Assembly (NCBI GenBank): GCA_024516155.1
Contig: JAJJXM010000002.1
Location: 372,001-436,000 of the forward strand
DNA: 64,000 nucleotides
Source of the DNA: Pyronema omphalodes
Lineage: Eukaryota > Ascomycota > Pezizomycetes > Pezizales > Pyronemataceae
Reading direction: 5' to 3'
The position numbers and the translations under genes are program-made. Under the pieces are notes generated by a model. That model was not told where the DNA came from. It ran no database searches and saw only the letters and a list, made by a program, of their open reading frames with translations. How positions within the stretch are numbered: position 1 is the stretch's first letter; each line of letters starts with the position of its first letter. Positions 35,085 to 47,851 of this stretch are shown here, in pieces.

Positions 35085-37188
35085 TTATAATATCGAGATG
35101 CTGATGATCTTGATGTCCTCCTCCGGCTTCTCCTTGTGTGTTCTGGTGTTCTCAATCTTATGGATAACATCCAGTCCCTGTGTCGCTCTTCCAAAAATGG
35201 TGTGCTTGTTATCTAACCACGGCTACAAGAAAACAGTCAACTTAATAGTTCCTCGCACGACATTATCAGAATCATAAGGACTCACCGTCTTTTCAGTCGT
35301 AATAAAAAATTGTGATCCATTGGTATTCGGTCCATAATTCGCCGAAGACAGCGTGTAAGGCTTATCATGTCTCAAAGCACTAAACTCATCCTCAAACTCA
35401 CCGCCCCAGATACTCTCACCACCGGTACCATCACCTAGCGGATCACCACCTTGAATCATAAACTTCTTAATAACACGATGGAAAATAGTTCCATTGTAGT
35501 AGCCATTCCTAGCATGGGTGACAAAGTTCTCTACCGTCTTTGGTGCCGCCTCAGGGAATAATCGGAGGTGGATATCACCCATGGAAGTGTGCATAATAGC
35601 AGCAACTCCAGTATCTCCAGGTCTTCTCTCAATCTTCGAAGAGGAGGATGCTGCCCCTTCCTTTTGTGGCTTCTCGTTGAAAATATCACGATCCGTCTTG
35701 GAGGCGTTGTTGTCGTTGGTAAACATGTAGAACCGTGGCTTTTGGGCGGCGGTACAGACGAGCATGGGATCTCTTGCCTGTGCTTCCTCTAGTAGAGGGT
35801 TTGATGATGCTGCCATTTCAACGGTGACGACACCCTTCTTTTGGGGAGCGCCTTGATAGACAGCGAGATGCATAGGACGAATTGATTCTTCCTTGCCGAT
35901 GGTACGGATAACTTCACTGGTGGAGGTGTTAATGATTCTGATACCAGAAATGGATCCATAAATTAGGAAGTTTCCAGTCTCGTCGAAGATGATGTTAGCC
36001 TTGTAGAGCTCATTGGCTGTGAGAGATGATTCGAGGGCCATGCGTTTTCCAAATTCGAGATCAGGGAGCTTGTTCTTGGCATTTGCAGCCTGCTGAATGG
36101 TGGTGAGAGTAGTTAAGCTCTCGTCATATTGCTTGGTTCTCTTTGCAGAGGCAAAATCGAAAACACGGATTTGCCGGTCAGGGTAAGAGAAGGTGACCCA
36201 GGATTCCATGGTGGGGGAAATGGTGAGGGATGTGGGAACTGTCTTGGCTTTTTTGAATTCGAAAAGGCCGGTGCCGGATTTGAGATCAAAAACCTCGTCT
36301 GGCTTTGCAAAATCCCGCTCTGGTCTAGGAGACCAGTATTCTACCATTCCACTCTCATCGCAAGAAATACAGCAGTTGTACTTATCGTTGAACGCAATGA
36401 GGTGTACCACGCTTCTGTGGAGCTTGCGGAGAACATGAAGAGGGGTGTGGTTTTCGCCTCGGCCATCATACAGTGAAATGACGGGGTTGAGAGTATCAGA
36501 AACGGCCAGCATAGGGAGAGGAGAGCCACGGCGGTGGACCCAACAAATGGCTCGAGGTGGGTGCTCAATGGGTATCGTAGCCAATAAATCTGCCTCGGGT
36601 TAGCACCAGCTTCACCATTGTTCATCTTAGTAATCAAGTCTTACCAAAAGTCACAACATCAAAAATAACAATCTTCCTATCGGTGCCAGCACTTGCAAAG
36701 CTCCTTCCATCACTGCTCACACTGACACTGACGATCTCTCCCTGGTGTGCTCTAAACATCTTTACAAACTCAATGCCATCTGCCATTTTTTTCCAGAACT
36801 TAACAACACCATCAATACTTGTAGTAATTAAGAAATCGGTGATTGGTGTCATAGTAACGAATGCCAATTGGTCACGGTGCATCAATGACTTGCTGTAACG
36901 TTGTGCGGTGGGTAGTGCGGCAAGGTAAACTTTCTCCAGCTCAGCAGGTAGTGTCTTTCTCTTCTTTTTTTGTGCGACATTTGCGGTGGGCATCGCGGGA
37001 CCAAAGTCATCATCATCAGAAGAGCTACCTAGAGTTAAAGTTTAGCTAAAAATCAGTGATTCGTGGTGACCCCGGAACTCACCGTCATCATCGGGGGTAC
37101 CGGCGGCGCGTTTCGCAGCCGGAGGAGGGGAAGAATCAGTCCTGCTTCTCTTGGCCGCACGGGCAGTGGCTATTTCGGTGTCTGACAT
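35085..37188 (-). CDS. WD40-repeat cyclophilin (PPWD1/Cyp15 type peptidyl-prolyl isomerase)
   Basis: Exons 37188-37083, 37028-36645, 36589-35286 and 35222-35085 give 643 aa, close to the usual length of PPWD1 (about 646). The start [16 protein letters not shown] is followed by an acidic [13 protein letters not shown] segment. WD40 repeats run from about residue 60 to 400 ([33 protein letters not shown]). The C-terminal cyclophilin domain, about 490-641, has the catalytic Arg in [15 protein letters not shown] and the binding-pocket motifs [12 protein letters not shown] and [12 protein letters not shown]. It catalyses proline cis-trans isomerisation and in animals associates with spliceosomes, so a nuclear role is likely. 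The 63-nt intron at 35223-35285 splits the cyclophilin domain. The gene shares a promoter region with the LYAR-like gene. Confidence 0.9.
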
Positions 37189-37511
37189 CGCGTTATTGAC
37201 AGGTAAATCGGTTCCAATAGCTGAGCTGAAGTTCTCGTCACGCCTTAACACGCGTCGGAGGTTAGATTTCGCTTCACAATTATCACTCCCCTAACCCTAC
37301 CGCCTTAGCTAGCCTGAAAAGGTTAGTGTATCAATACCCGCAGAGGCTAAGACCCCTGTCAAGCTCAATTCGCGTCTCTCCGAAAATTCTCTTTTTTCTC
37401 TTCAGAAGTTTCGCGCAATTCCTTCTTTCTTCTTCAGAAAACCTCGACAACTCGCTCAATTTTGACAAACTCGCCATCTTTCTTTACTCGACGTCTTAAA
37501 AAATAGTCAAA
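37189..37511. promoter_or_regulatory. Divergent promoter between cyclophilin and LYAR-like genes
   Basis: The two start codons face away from each other across 323 bp. The stretch contains CT-rich runs (CTCTTTTTTCTCTTC near 37390) typical of fungal housekeeping promoters. No clear TATA box was found. Co-expression of the two nuclear proteins is an inference. Confidence 0.5.
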
Positions 37512-38498
37512 ATGGTCTCTTGTAAGCTTATTTCTCAACTCCAATTGTAAATTACAGAGCTAACAGTACTGTTAAAGTCAACTGTGAAGCCTGCAACGAC
37601 GTTATCAAGAAGCCTAAGCTCGATGCTCACCGTGGACGCTGCCGCAATGCTGTCTTCTCTTGCATTGACTGCTCTACCACCTTTTACGGAACCGACTACC
37701 GTAACCACACTGTTCGTACCTTCGACTACACTGCTTAGCTTAAGCGTCTGCTAATTTGGGGAAAAGAGCTGCATCAGCGAGGAACAGAAGTATCAGGGAG
37801 CTCTCTACCGCGAGCCCAAGAAGAAGGGACAGCAGCAGCAGAAGCAGCAGCCTAAGACCACCGAGAAGCCAGTCGAGAAGGCTGAGGAGGAGGTCAAGGA
37901 TGTCGAGATGACCGAGGCTCCCGTTGAGGAGAAGAAGGAGGAAGAGGCAAAGGACAAGAAGGAGAAGTCCAAGAAGGAGAAGAAGGAAAAGAAATCTAAG
38001 AAGGACGAGAAGGAAGAGAAGAAGGAGGAGGAGGCCAAGGAGCAGGCCAAGGAGGAGGACAAGGAGGAGGAGAAGCCTAAGAAAGAGAAGAAGGAGAAGA
38101 AGGAGAAGAAGTCCAAGAAGGAAGAGAAGAAGGAACAGGAGGCCAAGGAGGACTCTAAGGAGGAGAAGGCCAAGAAGGAGACAGATGAGAAGAAGGAGAA
38201 GAAGCGCAAGGCTGATGATACCGAGAACCCTGCTGCCGAGTCAAAGAAGACTCGTACCGATTCTCGTGATGCCGTGGAAGTCTTTTTTGAGAACTTTAAG
38301 GCTGGACGTCCCGTCACCATTCAGAAGGCTATTGAGCGCACCAAGAAGGATATCGGAGACGAGTTCAACGCCGAGGAACTTTTGAAGGAGCTTAAGGTCA
38401 AGCGTGAGAAGGATGGATCTCTCGTTCTTTACAAGGATGAGAAGAAGGTCAAGAACGCTAAGAAGGGTGGCAAGAAGGAGGACGCCAAGGAGGAGTAA
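37512..38498 (+). CDS. LYAR-type zinc-finger nucleolar protein
   Basis: Exons 37512-37521, 37578-37711 and 37767-38498 give 291 aa. The start MVSFNCEACNDVIKKPKLDAHRGRC, created across the first intron, and the following CIDCSTTFYGTDYRNH and SCISEEQKYQGALY form the paired LYAR-type C2HC fingers. A Lys/Glu-rich stretch of more than 120 residues follows, then a conserved C-terminal module (VEVFFENFKAGRPVTIQKAIERTKKDI). The family works in the nucleolus in rRNA production and cell growth. Both introns are slightly unusual: the first ends in AAAG and the second starts GTTCGT and ends AAAG. They are required, because only these junctions restore the family sequence in frame. The purine-rich coding strand is explained by the Lys/Glu content. 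Confidence 0.82.
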
Positions 38499-41400
38499 AG
38501 TCAGAAGTTCATGATTTTGTGATTTTGTGTGATGGGTCAAAATGGCGGGCGTTTTGGGTTATTTACCATATATAAAAGCATTTTTTGGTTATACTAGAAA
38601 ACCTAATCGAGATAGAGGTTAATGAAATACCCGTACTCTGTATTATTTTTGTCGCGAGTTGAGAAAGTAATTATGTTCAACATCGATGTTGCTCGCGTAA
38701 ATCACCTACATACTGTAATGGAATCTGTTTGTCGTATTGTACTTTTTGTTCTGCACACATCCTCCACCTCCGAACGTCCACTACAGGCTCAATACATCAC
38801 ACCCCTCGACCTTCACTTTCACTTTTAACTTTGGGCTCAGCACATTGCACCTCTCCACCTCCACTTTCAACTCCAGGTTCACCACAATCAGCAAATTTCG
38901 AGCCCTTTTTATCCAACAACAAAATCAGAACAGTTAGGAATACATCTAGGCACAGGTTCATCACTGGTGAATAATGGGGAAAAACACGGAATCTAATAAT
39001 CTATGAGAACAGTTTACGAACTTGCTCTAGGGAGGATACAAACCCGAAGTAATACTGCGAATTGTTGCTCCATCTTAGAAGTGGTTTCGATGATAGGTGC
39101 CTAGAGAAACTCTCGTCATAATGTGTCTTTATTGAGTGTTGCTGCATGAGTTCTCACATCCCTCGATGGCTAATGGCACAAACGTGACTAATGTGTTTGG
39201 AATAGAAGCCACTGGAAAGATCTACTGCAGTACACCTCGACATATGGACACGCGCAGCAAATATATTCCAGAAAAATCTGCTATTCAAGATGACTAATGC
39301 AGATGTCATGCCACTCTTGTTCCATAAATTTGCAACAAATGTACAATCTCAGTCACGGAACAATACTCGCTGTACCAAACTTTTCCATCCGAAGATCAGA
39401 ATTTCAGCAGCGCGGGGCGCTCCTTCAGGCTGTGTAGCACTCTGGCCACATGGAAGAATTATCTCATCGCAGCAAAGAACGGTTGAACAATCCATTAAGA
39501 AAATTCCAATGGTAACCTGCAAGTTTGGTTTGCCGAAACATAATTTCCCATGGTCCTGACGGCAGTTTCGTAAAGCTTACTGGGTCGCCTTTGGAAACAC
39601 CCCACTTTCTTTTTAATTTCAAACACAAGAATCATGCCCCTGTTTCGCAGAAATGGTTGGGATGACTTATGGAAGATCTGGTGTCTGCTGGATTACAGAA
39701 CGCCTTACCTTGCTTACTCGCATAGATATTACGATCCTTGTCAACTTTTCCTCATCGTTTGTCACTCCTCATAGGCCACCACCGAACCTCGATGACCATC
39801 CGGCAAATTATCACCCATACTCCAGGCCGTTTCTCCAAAACTGGCAGTGTACCCTATTTCCCATACAACAAACGCCTCTGAAAAGCGGTAAATTTGTGTG
39901 TTGGCTAATCGGCGGCCGTTTCTGCGACGGGTGAGACAGACGTTCGTGTGTGATAAGCGATGAGATTAGGGTTGTACCTTCCAAACTGGGTAGTCGAAGC
40001 ATGCACGGCGAAGTCATCAACTTCTGAAGTTACTTCCACCACCGCTAGAGAAACTTCAAATGGCTAAGAGAAAGACGGAATCTGTGATCCATGGTTCACG
40101 GCAGGATGCCAGCGTCCAATATCCGGCGCAGCTGGTAGCCTTCAAAAACTTGCTGGCGACCTTTCAATCGACGAAGATGCTGAAAAATTGTTGAAAAAAC
40201 AGCCCTATGGATCAGATGCCTTGATGCTCCACGAGGTTGGACGATATCCCGAGATGTGCTGGTTCCTTCGCCTTGGGAGCGGTATTGTGCTGCTGAAAAA
40301 AAAAAAGTGTAATATCGTCTGGAGTCTCGGTCCCGACCTGCATGTGGATGGTTTTTCGATAACGGTGGAACAGAACCTGGATGGTGGATTATGTATGTGG
40401 TAGGCCTTTGTTTATTATCACAAAGCGAACCACGTTAGCATCATCCCTTCAACAGGCCTTCGCAACTCCGAATAGAGGTCGGTGGGTTTTATGTACAATC
40501 TTCCTCCGCGAACTCCGCTGATGCACGTGGCCAGAATTCTGTCAAGCGAAGGCAGATATCTAGCATTATCAAAACCTCCGTGCACATCGCCGCCGTCCAC
40601 GGCGTACACAGCGGGCTCATGCACTTGCTGGCGAATTCGGTGAAAAGCTGGTGAATGATTTTTTTTTTTACTCCCACTGTACCGGTAGTGTCCGGAGCAA
40701 CTGCATCGTCGACTCTTCAGGTAATCCGTGCGGCGGTGTTTTTGCCTGTTTGTTGTGGATAACTAATGTAGACTCGATCACGATCTGGACATGCACAGTC
40801 TGTATCTCGGTGCTCTAAAGAGTGTCGTATGCAGGCGCAGCAAGCAGAGGTGCTGCACCTAGGGCTAGTCGTCAAACGTGAAATGGTTTAGACACAGAAC
40901 GAGTGTCGAAAGCCCCGAGCCGGCTCCGGCTCCGGCTCCTAGTTGGTGGAACTATCGACGACGACGATATTCGTTATGTCCGCGGCGTTGGCACCGCGGG
41001 GCGGCCATACCAGCAACAGTTATCATCACCATCGGAGCAACGGTATCAATGATGAGAAACCGGTGGAATCAAGATATCTTTTGCTCGTTGATTCTGTGTT
41101 GTGCCATGCCGGCCTATGATTCGAAGATATCGGCAGATTCGGTGGCAGCCAATTATTTGGTGGATTGCATGGCCGCGAGCGACTCGGTGCATCCAGCTCG
41201 CAGCAGCCATCCCGTCCCTGCCCGCAGCAGCATAGGCGGCACCGAAATGACCTTCCCCCGAACGGATTGGAAAGTCCTTACCACCACGAAAATGCTTTGA
41301 CTGGTGTACTATGACGATGGGAATACATGACTGGATTCTGGAGAAAGAGCTTCTAGCTACTCTCGCCGAAGTAGCCGTGCGGTACATATGTATAGAGCAG

Positions 41401-43035
41401 TTGATGCTGATGACGATGGTGATACTGATATGCTTATAGACAAGATCAGAGATGGGGGTGGGGTGTATGGCATGGCTCTCTGTCAGTCTATCTGTCTGTC
41501 TGTCTATTGTTGTGCTTCTGGCCCGCCCCTGCTGCCTGCCACCCATCGCCACACACACAGCGCCGCCATGCCTGGTCTATCACAGTTCCACCAGCTATAC
41601 AGCCTGTCGATGGGTGTGTAATGGAATGATTGAAATTTGATTCAGTCAATCACGGCATTGGTGCGGCCCTGCTTATGCTGGTGGGCCCCGCCGTCTCGCT
41701 GCTATAAATTTAGTCTCTGCGCTCTGGAAGTGTATTGTGAGGTATGAACCCGAGTCCATATGTTCTCTGTCGTGTATCGTATCTGCCTGTTCATCGCCGT
41801 TGTACCGCTATACCGCTGTCGCCTTGTTGTATCTGCTGTTACCTACCCGCTACAAGCTACCCTCAAGAGAGCAGGCGGCAACAGGCAGACAGACAGGAAG
41901 GACGAACTTCACTTCATCCAAGCAACCGATTCCTCTGAGCCTTGCTTTCCCCGCAGATTTCATGCGCATGAGTGACCGATGTCTAGAGAAGATTGGAGTG
42001 AAAGATCTAGAGGAGCAAAGCGGCAAAGAAAGAGAGTAGTCATATTCTCCAATCCAGTCAAAAGTGCAACTCTCCCGTCCAACAACAGCAACAGAATCAT
42101 CATCATCATCGTGAATTGGCTGTCCTGCCTTGTTCATTCGTCTGGCATCATCCCTTCTGTTGTTTCTTTCAGCCATCCATTCCTATCTGCTAATCCATAA
42201 CCCATAATCCATACACAGCCATATATCCCACACCACAAGATAGCCTGAAATACATATCAATCTCCACTGTCAACCATCATATTGTCTCTGATCATCAATA
42301 ATAATCCTCGTCTGGGTTAGACAAGATATACTCACCTTGTCTGTCCTGTCCTCAGCCATTCGCACTGCATTCCTGCCGCCACAGCTGAACCAATTTACGC
42401 CTCTGGTCTCTGTTTGAGGGCTCCAAGTCGTACAAACTCTAGAGTAGTACACATCGTCGTCCAATACCCATCGACGTCCGCCCTCCCTGAAGGATGAAAG
42501 AGAGAGTGCCCTTGGAACCCTAGGAACCCTTGAGAAGCCTTGGCTTTCTCTAAGCTAGAGCCACCCTCTCATAATCGCCGCTTCGCCAGAAGTTCGCTAG
42601 GCCCTGCTCCCCGCCTGATTATCACCCCCAGCACCCCCCCAACACCCATCCATACCTACTCCGCCAAATCCGCAGTGCACACCGTCTCCGTCCGCGTCGC
42701 ATTTCTTTCTTGAGCTGGTTTTTACCTTTCACCCCTCCAACTCAACGTCCAACGACCATCGATTCTTCTGGACGACCCGTTGTTACAACCCCTCGTTTGT
42801 TTTCTGTTGTTACGAATATCCATCCTTACCCTTCCTTCGACGAGCGGGCTGTTGCAGGCAGGACACACTTGCAATATTATCAGTCGAAATTCAACGCGAA
42901 CAATATTTCCCAACAATCACAACTAACCAGAGCCCTAAGAAAGAAACCTCGTTGTTGTCACGTTTTCCAAAAACAGAACTGGTCGGCTTATAAAACAAAC
43001 CTGGGAAGCCGCTCTCATCCAAGAAAATAATAAGC
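38499..43035. other. 4.5-kb gene-free stretch before the transcription factor
   Basis: Open frames are short and on both strands, without motifs. The part after about 41400 is CT-rich with short CTGT and CAT repeats (41480-41505, 42090-42110), fitting a long leader or promoter for the regulator at 43036. The longest ORF (40878-41300) is low-complexity at its start and not convincing. Confidence 0.45.
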
Positions 43036-46000
43036 ATGCCTCGCGCTCCGGTTGTTGGAAGAGAGGTTAGGAGACGGAGTAGAAATGGTTGCTGGTATGA
43101 AGTTCTTTTTTTTTTTTGTTTTTTGGATTTTTTATTTTATTTTCGTTATGTGTTCTCGCTTCAATTTTGTCAAACTTGATATCGGATTCGAAACTCGGAC
43201 TCGGACTCGAATTTTGTCGGACTCCATCGGACACTGTCAATGCTTTTCAATGCAGTGTGTTGCAATGCTGCCAACACTCTTCAATATTCTTCAATGCTCC
43301 TCGTTATCTAAAACTTGTTATGTGATGATGATGTAGACTTACTGACGGTTATCTTTTTTCTTTCGCAGGAATTGTAAAGCGCGAAAAGTCAAGTGCGGTG
43401 AAGAGAAACCTAGATGCAGCAACTGCGAACGGCTTGACGAAGACTGCGACTACAAGATCCGATTGTCGTGGGGAGGACGTCCTTTGAAGAAGAAGTTGCA
43501 GGAGAACAATGGACATGATCCGAATGGAGATGATCAGTCGCAGTTCATTCCCGGTGCTGGACAATTCTCTCTCAACACTCACTTTCCGGCTCCTCAGACG
43601 TTTGTTCAGACGAATCCTACAAATGGCACGGCAAGGAAACCACCAGTGCCTCGTGCGGGTAACGGAAAGAAGACGTCAATGTCGAATTACCAGACCGTGT
43701 TCGCAGTCGGGGAGATGCAAGCGCCGCCTCCCGCTCCTGTTCAGCAGAACCCGATAGTAACGCCGCCTCCAAGTCACGGCAGTCATTCGAACGGACACTC
43801 TCGCAATTCATCGACTGCTTCTTCTCTTTCAATTCCGACATCACGAGTGGATCCTCAGCTAAACGCACAGGTTCCCCAAGCGCAGCAGACACCGCCGGAA
43901 CGTCATCACGCGCACCGAAACTCCCGCGAAGAACGAAACCCATACGCCTGGAACCACTCTCTCACGCCTATTAATACAAATCCCCTCCAGTCACCTTTTG
44001 ATGAAAGCCCCGTCCGTCATGAACATGACCGTGCGTTTTTCAGTCCCTATACCCCAGGTCCGGGTCCGTTCTCGCCTGCGCACACCACTTCGCCGATCAC
44101 GAGCTTCCACAGCCCGCCTGGTCACCACCACTCCTCGTCGCCAGATATTCCTCATGCCCAACCCCACTATGGATCTCCGCATGAGAAGAACTATCATCCA
44201 CCGCCCATGATGCATCAATCCCCAACTAAGAAGCACAAAACGAGCACCTCCCCAATTGTGTCTCCTCCCCCACCTTCCCCCTTCGTTTATGACAGGAATC
44301 CGATGACACAGGCGCCGGAACTTCCTACCCATACCATTGCACAGGCGCTCAGTTACATGAACCACCCGATACCCGCTATGCCTATGAACATGCACGATGC
44401 GTTTATGCCTATGCCGCCGGTAACCACTGTTGCTTTGGGCAACACATCCGGAATGCGACGGTTGTCAGTCGAGAATCTTTTGGCGGACCCTCTACCTCTA
44501 GATGCCTACAACAACTACCACCATCAACCTGATCCCTACGATAAATATGAAACCAAATTTATGGCAGATGATCACATACCGTATGATGAGATGGACGATG
44601 AGGAGATTGAGGAGATCACGAGAAATGATTATAACGATGTCGATTTTAGTATGCTTCAGGTGAATAGGACCCGCAAGATATTTCAAATGAATCTGGCTTA
44701 TGAGGATCTGCCACAGATGTCTATCCCAAGAAGATTAGATCCGCTCCCCCAAATGCTGCTACAGAATGAGCAGAACAAGATGTATTTCCATCATTATCTC
44801 AAGTATACTGCTAGGTTGCTGGTGCCCCACGATTGCTCGGAGAATCCGTTCAAGCACATTCTCCCTCAAAGTACGTATCCTTATTCTAGTTGCGAGCGCC
44901 GCTTGCAGCTTCCTGTTACCCCCCACTAACCCCTCTCAGTGGCCGTCGAAACCGATCATTTGATGAATCTCCTCCTCGCCTACTCCGCCTCCCATCAAGC
45001 CCGTCTCCTCGACCGCCCGGAACCGACCGAACGTATTGGAGGCTTCATTGACGAAACAGTGCGCTCTCTCAACGTCGCCCTTAACTCCCCTGTCGGTGCA
45101 ACCTCTGACGCCTCCCTTGCAACGGCTATCATGTTGGCCTCATACCAAATCGTTTCTCCAAATCCCTTCGCCTCATCTGGATTGACCTGGCAAACTCACT
45201 TGAACGCCGCTCGCAGAATTATCGTTTCCCGCGGTGGTGCGCAGTCTATGCACTCAGGGGATACAGTTTCCTATTTCCTTGTCCGCTGGTTCGCATATTT
45301 GGACTTGCTTGGCCGCCTTTCCGGTAGGGAGATTGACGAGCCAGTTTTATCGGGATCCGGAAAATACTGGACCAACGATACCGATGACGAGGCTGCAGAG
45401 TACTCCGTTGACTGCTTCTTTGGATTCACCACCCGATGTGTCGCAATTCTTCATAACATTGGAGAACTCGCGCGCTTGTGTGAGGCTGAAAAGAAGGCTC
45501 AGATTGCTCGCATGGGCCCGCGCGCAATTGGAATGTGGCTACCTTCGGAGCAGGTTCTTCAGAAGGCGCTTGGCCTCCGTGATGAGCTCAGGGAGTCGAA
45601 GGCGAAGTCAGTGGGACGGTGTTCTCACGCCCATGATAACTTGTATCATGAGCATGCGGTAGGACATTCGGAGGATTTTGATGAGGAGGAGTTATTGGCG
45701 ACAAATGATTCTTTCCATTGGGCTGCAGAGATTCATCTCTACAGAAGAGTTCTGGGATACCCAAGTAATCATCCGGAGGTTCAGAATGCTGTTACTAGAA
45801 TTGTGGACGCTATGCATAAGGTCAAGCATGGAGGAACTGCGGAGAATTGCATGCTCTTCCCGCTATTTACGGCGGGTTGTGAGGCGGTTACTTATCAGCA
45901 CAGAGAGTATGCTCTCAGGAGAATGAGGGAGGTTGAGAAGACTGGATTAACTCAGGTAAGATATTCTGGAGATATCGAGAGATTTAATAATGGCTAATAA

Positions 46001-46094
46001 TTTCCAGGTGAAACACGCAAGATTGCTCATGGAACGTGTTTGGATTGACGACGTCGCCTGGTGGGAAATTGTCAACGGCGAATTCATTGGTTAA
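43036..46094 (+). CDS. Zn2Cys6 fungal transcription factor with fungal-specific regulatory domain
   Basis: Exons 43036-43094, 43369-44870, 44940-45955 and 46008-46094 give 887 aa; introns are 274, 69 and 52 bp and all junctions keep phase. The binuclear zinc cluster uses Cys19, 22, 29, 36, 39 and 46 (GCWNCKARKVKC, RCSNC), and the first intron cuts between Trp20 and Asn21. A long Pro/Ser/His/Gln-rich linker (about 65-400) is followed by a mainly helical domain of the fungal-specific transcription factor type (NPFKHILPQMAVETDHLMN, LLAYSASHQARLL, FLVRWFAYLDLLGRLSG), ending WWEIVNGEFIG. Zinc-cluster proteins bind CGG-type sites in promoters. The pathway controlled cannot be inferred, since no metabolic cluster lies nearby. 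Confidence 0.9.
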
Positions 46095-47851
46095 AAAAAA
46101 CCCCCCCAACATAACGAAAGTACGAAAGTTACGAAGAACAACGAAAATACTAACTTGCATGGCTTGCATTATCGACAAATTAAAACCGACGCATCCCCGT
46201 AACGAAGCAACGCAGCATTTTTTTATGGAACAAAGTACAGTACGCATTGATTTCCTGAGTTTGATCGGTCGAAGATTTTATCTATCAACGACTATCAGCT
46301 CAACGATATAAAGAAAAGTTTTTACGCACAAACACACACACACACAGAACATATTTACGTTATTTGATACGATACCATCATAGCGTTTACAATGTTTACA
46401 TTTTTTTCGATTTTTTTTTTTCGGTTTGAAGCAACCAGTCTGGTTGAAGTACCAGACGTTGGTTTGAAAGTTTTTGAGTTCGTGTAATCATTTAGGGTGC
46501 AATTTGCGTGGAGCTTGTTTTTGATTTTTTTTTTTTGATTCACTGCTGATTTTGATTTCAATACTGTTTTGGGTTATTTTTTATTTGCTTTTTTTATCTG
46601 ATTGATGGGTGTTGGCGTGATGGTTTATTTTTTTTTTTATTTGATTTGATTATTTTTTTGATTTTGGAGGGCAAAGAGGAAGAGGAAATGCAGCTAGAGA
46701 TACAATCTCGGTGAGGTGAGGTGAATGGGGGTGGGGGTCGATACGAGGATCAAGAGACTGGCAGGATTATTGGATAGCAATATCCAGGGCCCAGAAGCTG
46801 CATGATGAGATGGAAAGGGGAGAGGGATAAAGATGAACAGTGAACTTGTAACATAGCGTGGAAATTGACGAAGTGAACGAAAAAAAAAAAAGGAAAAAAA
46901 AAACAAATTGTACCAAGATCAAAACGCATTCGCGGTTGTAAGTCAATCGATCATGTGATCTTAAACCATGTATGTATGGGCGCAAAAGATCTCCATAAAC
47001 CGTACGAGAATCTGGACTACATACAGAAACTAAGACCTAGTAGATCCCACCCCCAATTAAGACATGGTTGCTGGTTGCTGGTTGCTGGTTGCTGGTTGCT
47101 GGTTGCTGGTTGCTGGTTGCTGGTTGCTGGTTGCTGGTTGCTGGTTGCTGGTTGCTGGTTACGAACTTAAAGGTGGCGGGTATATTTGTTGTCAATCAGA
47201 TCATCGGGTTTATGGATGGTTACATGCCCCGAGCGATGAACGATTTGATTGATACTTGGCTATTGCAGGTTTTCTGGGCAGTGGGACTTGTGGCAAGAAC
47301 CGGTGAATTAAGGAGAAAATGTTAAAAAAGAACAAGGGCTCGCTCGGAGATATCTAACCGCTAGGAATGGAGTGGTGTTGTTGCTTGATAACGGAGTTAG
47401 GAAGCCTGGGTTTTGTGGAGGAGCCTGTAACTTAGAGAATTAATGGGGCTTGACTACATACATATATGTAGCTAATAGCTAATACACCGAGAAAAATCTT
47501 GTTGAATGTTAATAACTGTTGAACTTCCTTAAACTTTACTCATAATTCCCCGGACTTCTTTGGACTTCATCAGGGTTTCTTTCCTACTTTCAACCCCCGG
47601 CTCGGTGTTGATAGCCCTAGGTCTTAGTACTTAGGGCTTACTTCATTTTTAGCGTACACATTGAACCTTATTTCAGTACATAAAACACTCATTTAAGATC
47701 TACATCACGTGTGAAATCAGGAAGCTGGAATAAGACTCTCTTGATATTGCTAAACTGCAGAGTACAGATTCTTCATTTATGATATGTAATTTTTTTCTTT
47801 CAATGAGAAAATTCATCGATGCTGTGAATACTTTGATAGTTATTTGGACAT
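46095..47851. other. Intergenic with simple repeats
   Basis: No gene is supported. It contains a CA microsatellite (46332-46346), several T runs between 46400 and 46660, and the heptamer array listed separately. Confidence 0.45.
47065..47160 (+). repeat. 7-bp tandem repeat, GGTTGCT, about 13.7 units
   Basis: Near-perfect array of the heptamer GGTTGCT. Because 7 is not a multiple of 3, all three forward frames read the same heptapeptide series (VAGCWLL) until a stop, which explains the overlapping ORFs here. Confidence 0.95.

Noticed and set aside
37805..38320. Ser/Phe-rich 171-codon ORF on the minus strand
   Set aside because: Antisense shadow of the same Lys/Glu-rich exon.
37924..38385. 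Arg-rich 153-codon ORF
   Set aside because: Shadow frame of the Lys/Glu-rich LYAR-like exon.
40878..41300. 140-codon ORF with a Pro/Ala start
   Set aside because: Low-complexity start, overlapped by a longer antisense ORF, no recognised domain.
47065..47160. Possible CRISPR-like array
   Set aside because: The units are contiguous 7-mers without spacers, in a eukaryotic genome.
47064..47325. Three overlapping ORFs rich in VAGCWLL repeats
   Set aside because: They are the translation of the 7-bp tandem array in successive frames, not a repeat protein.
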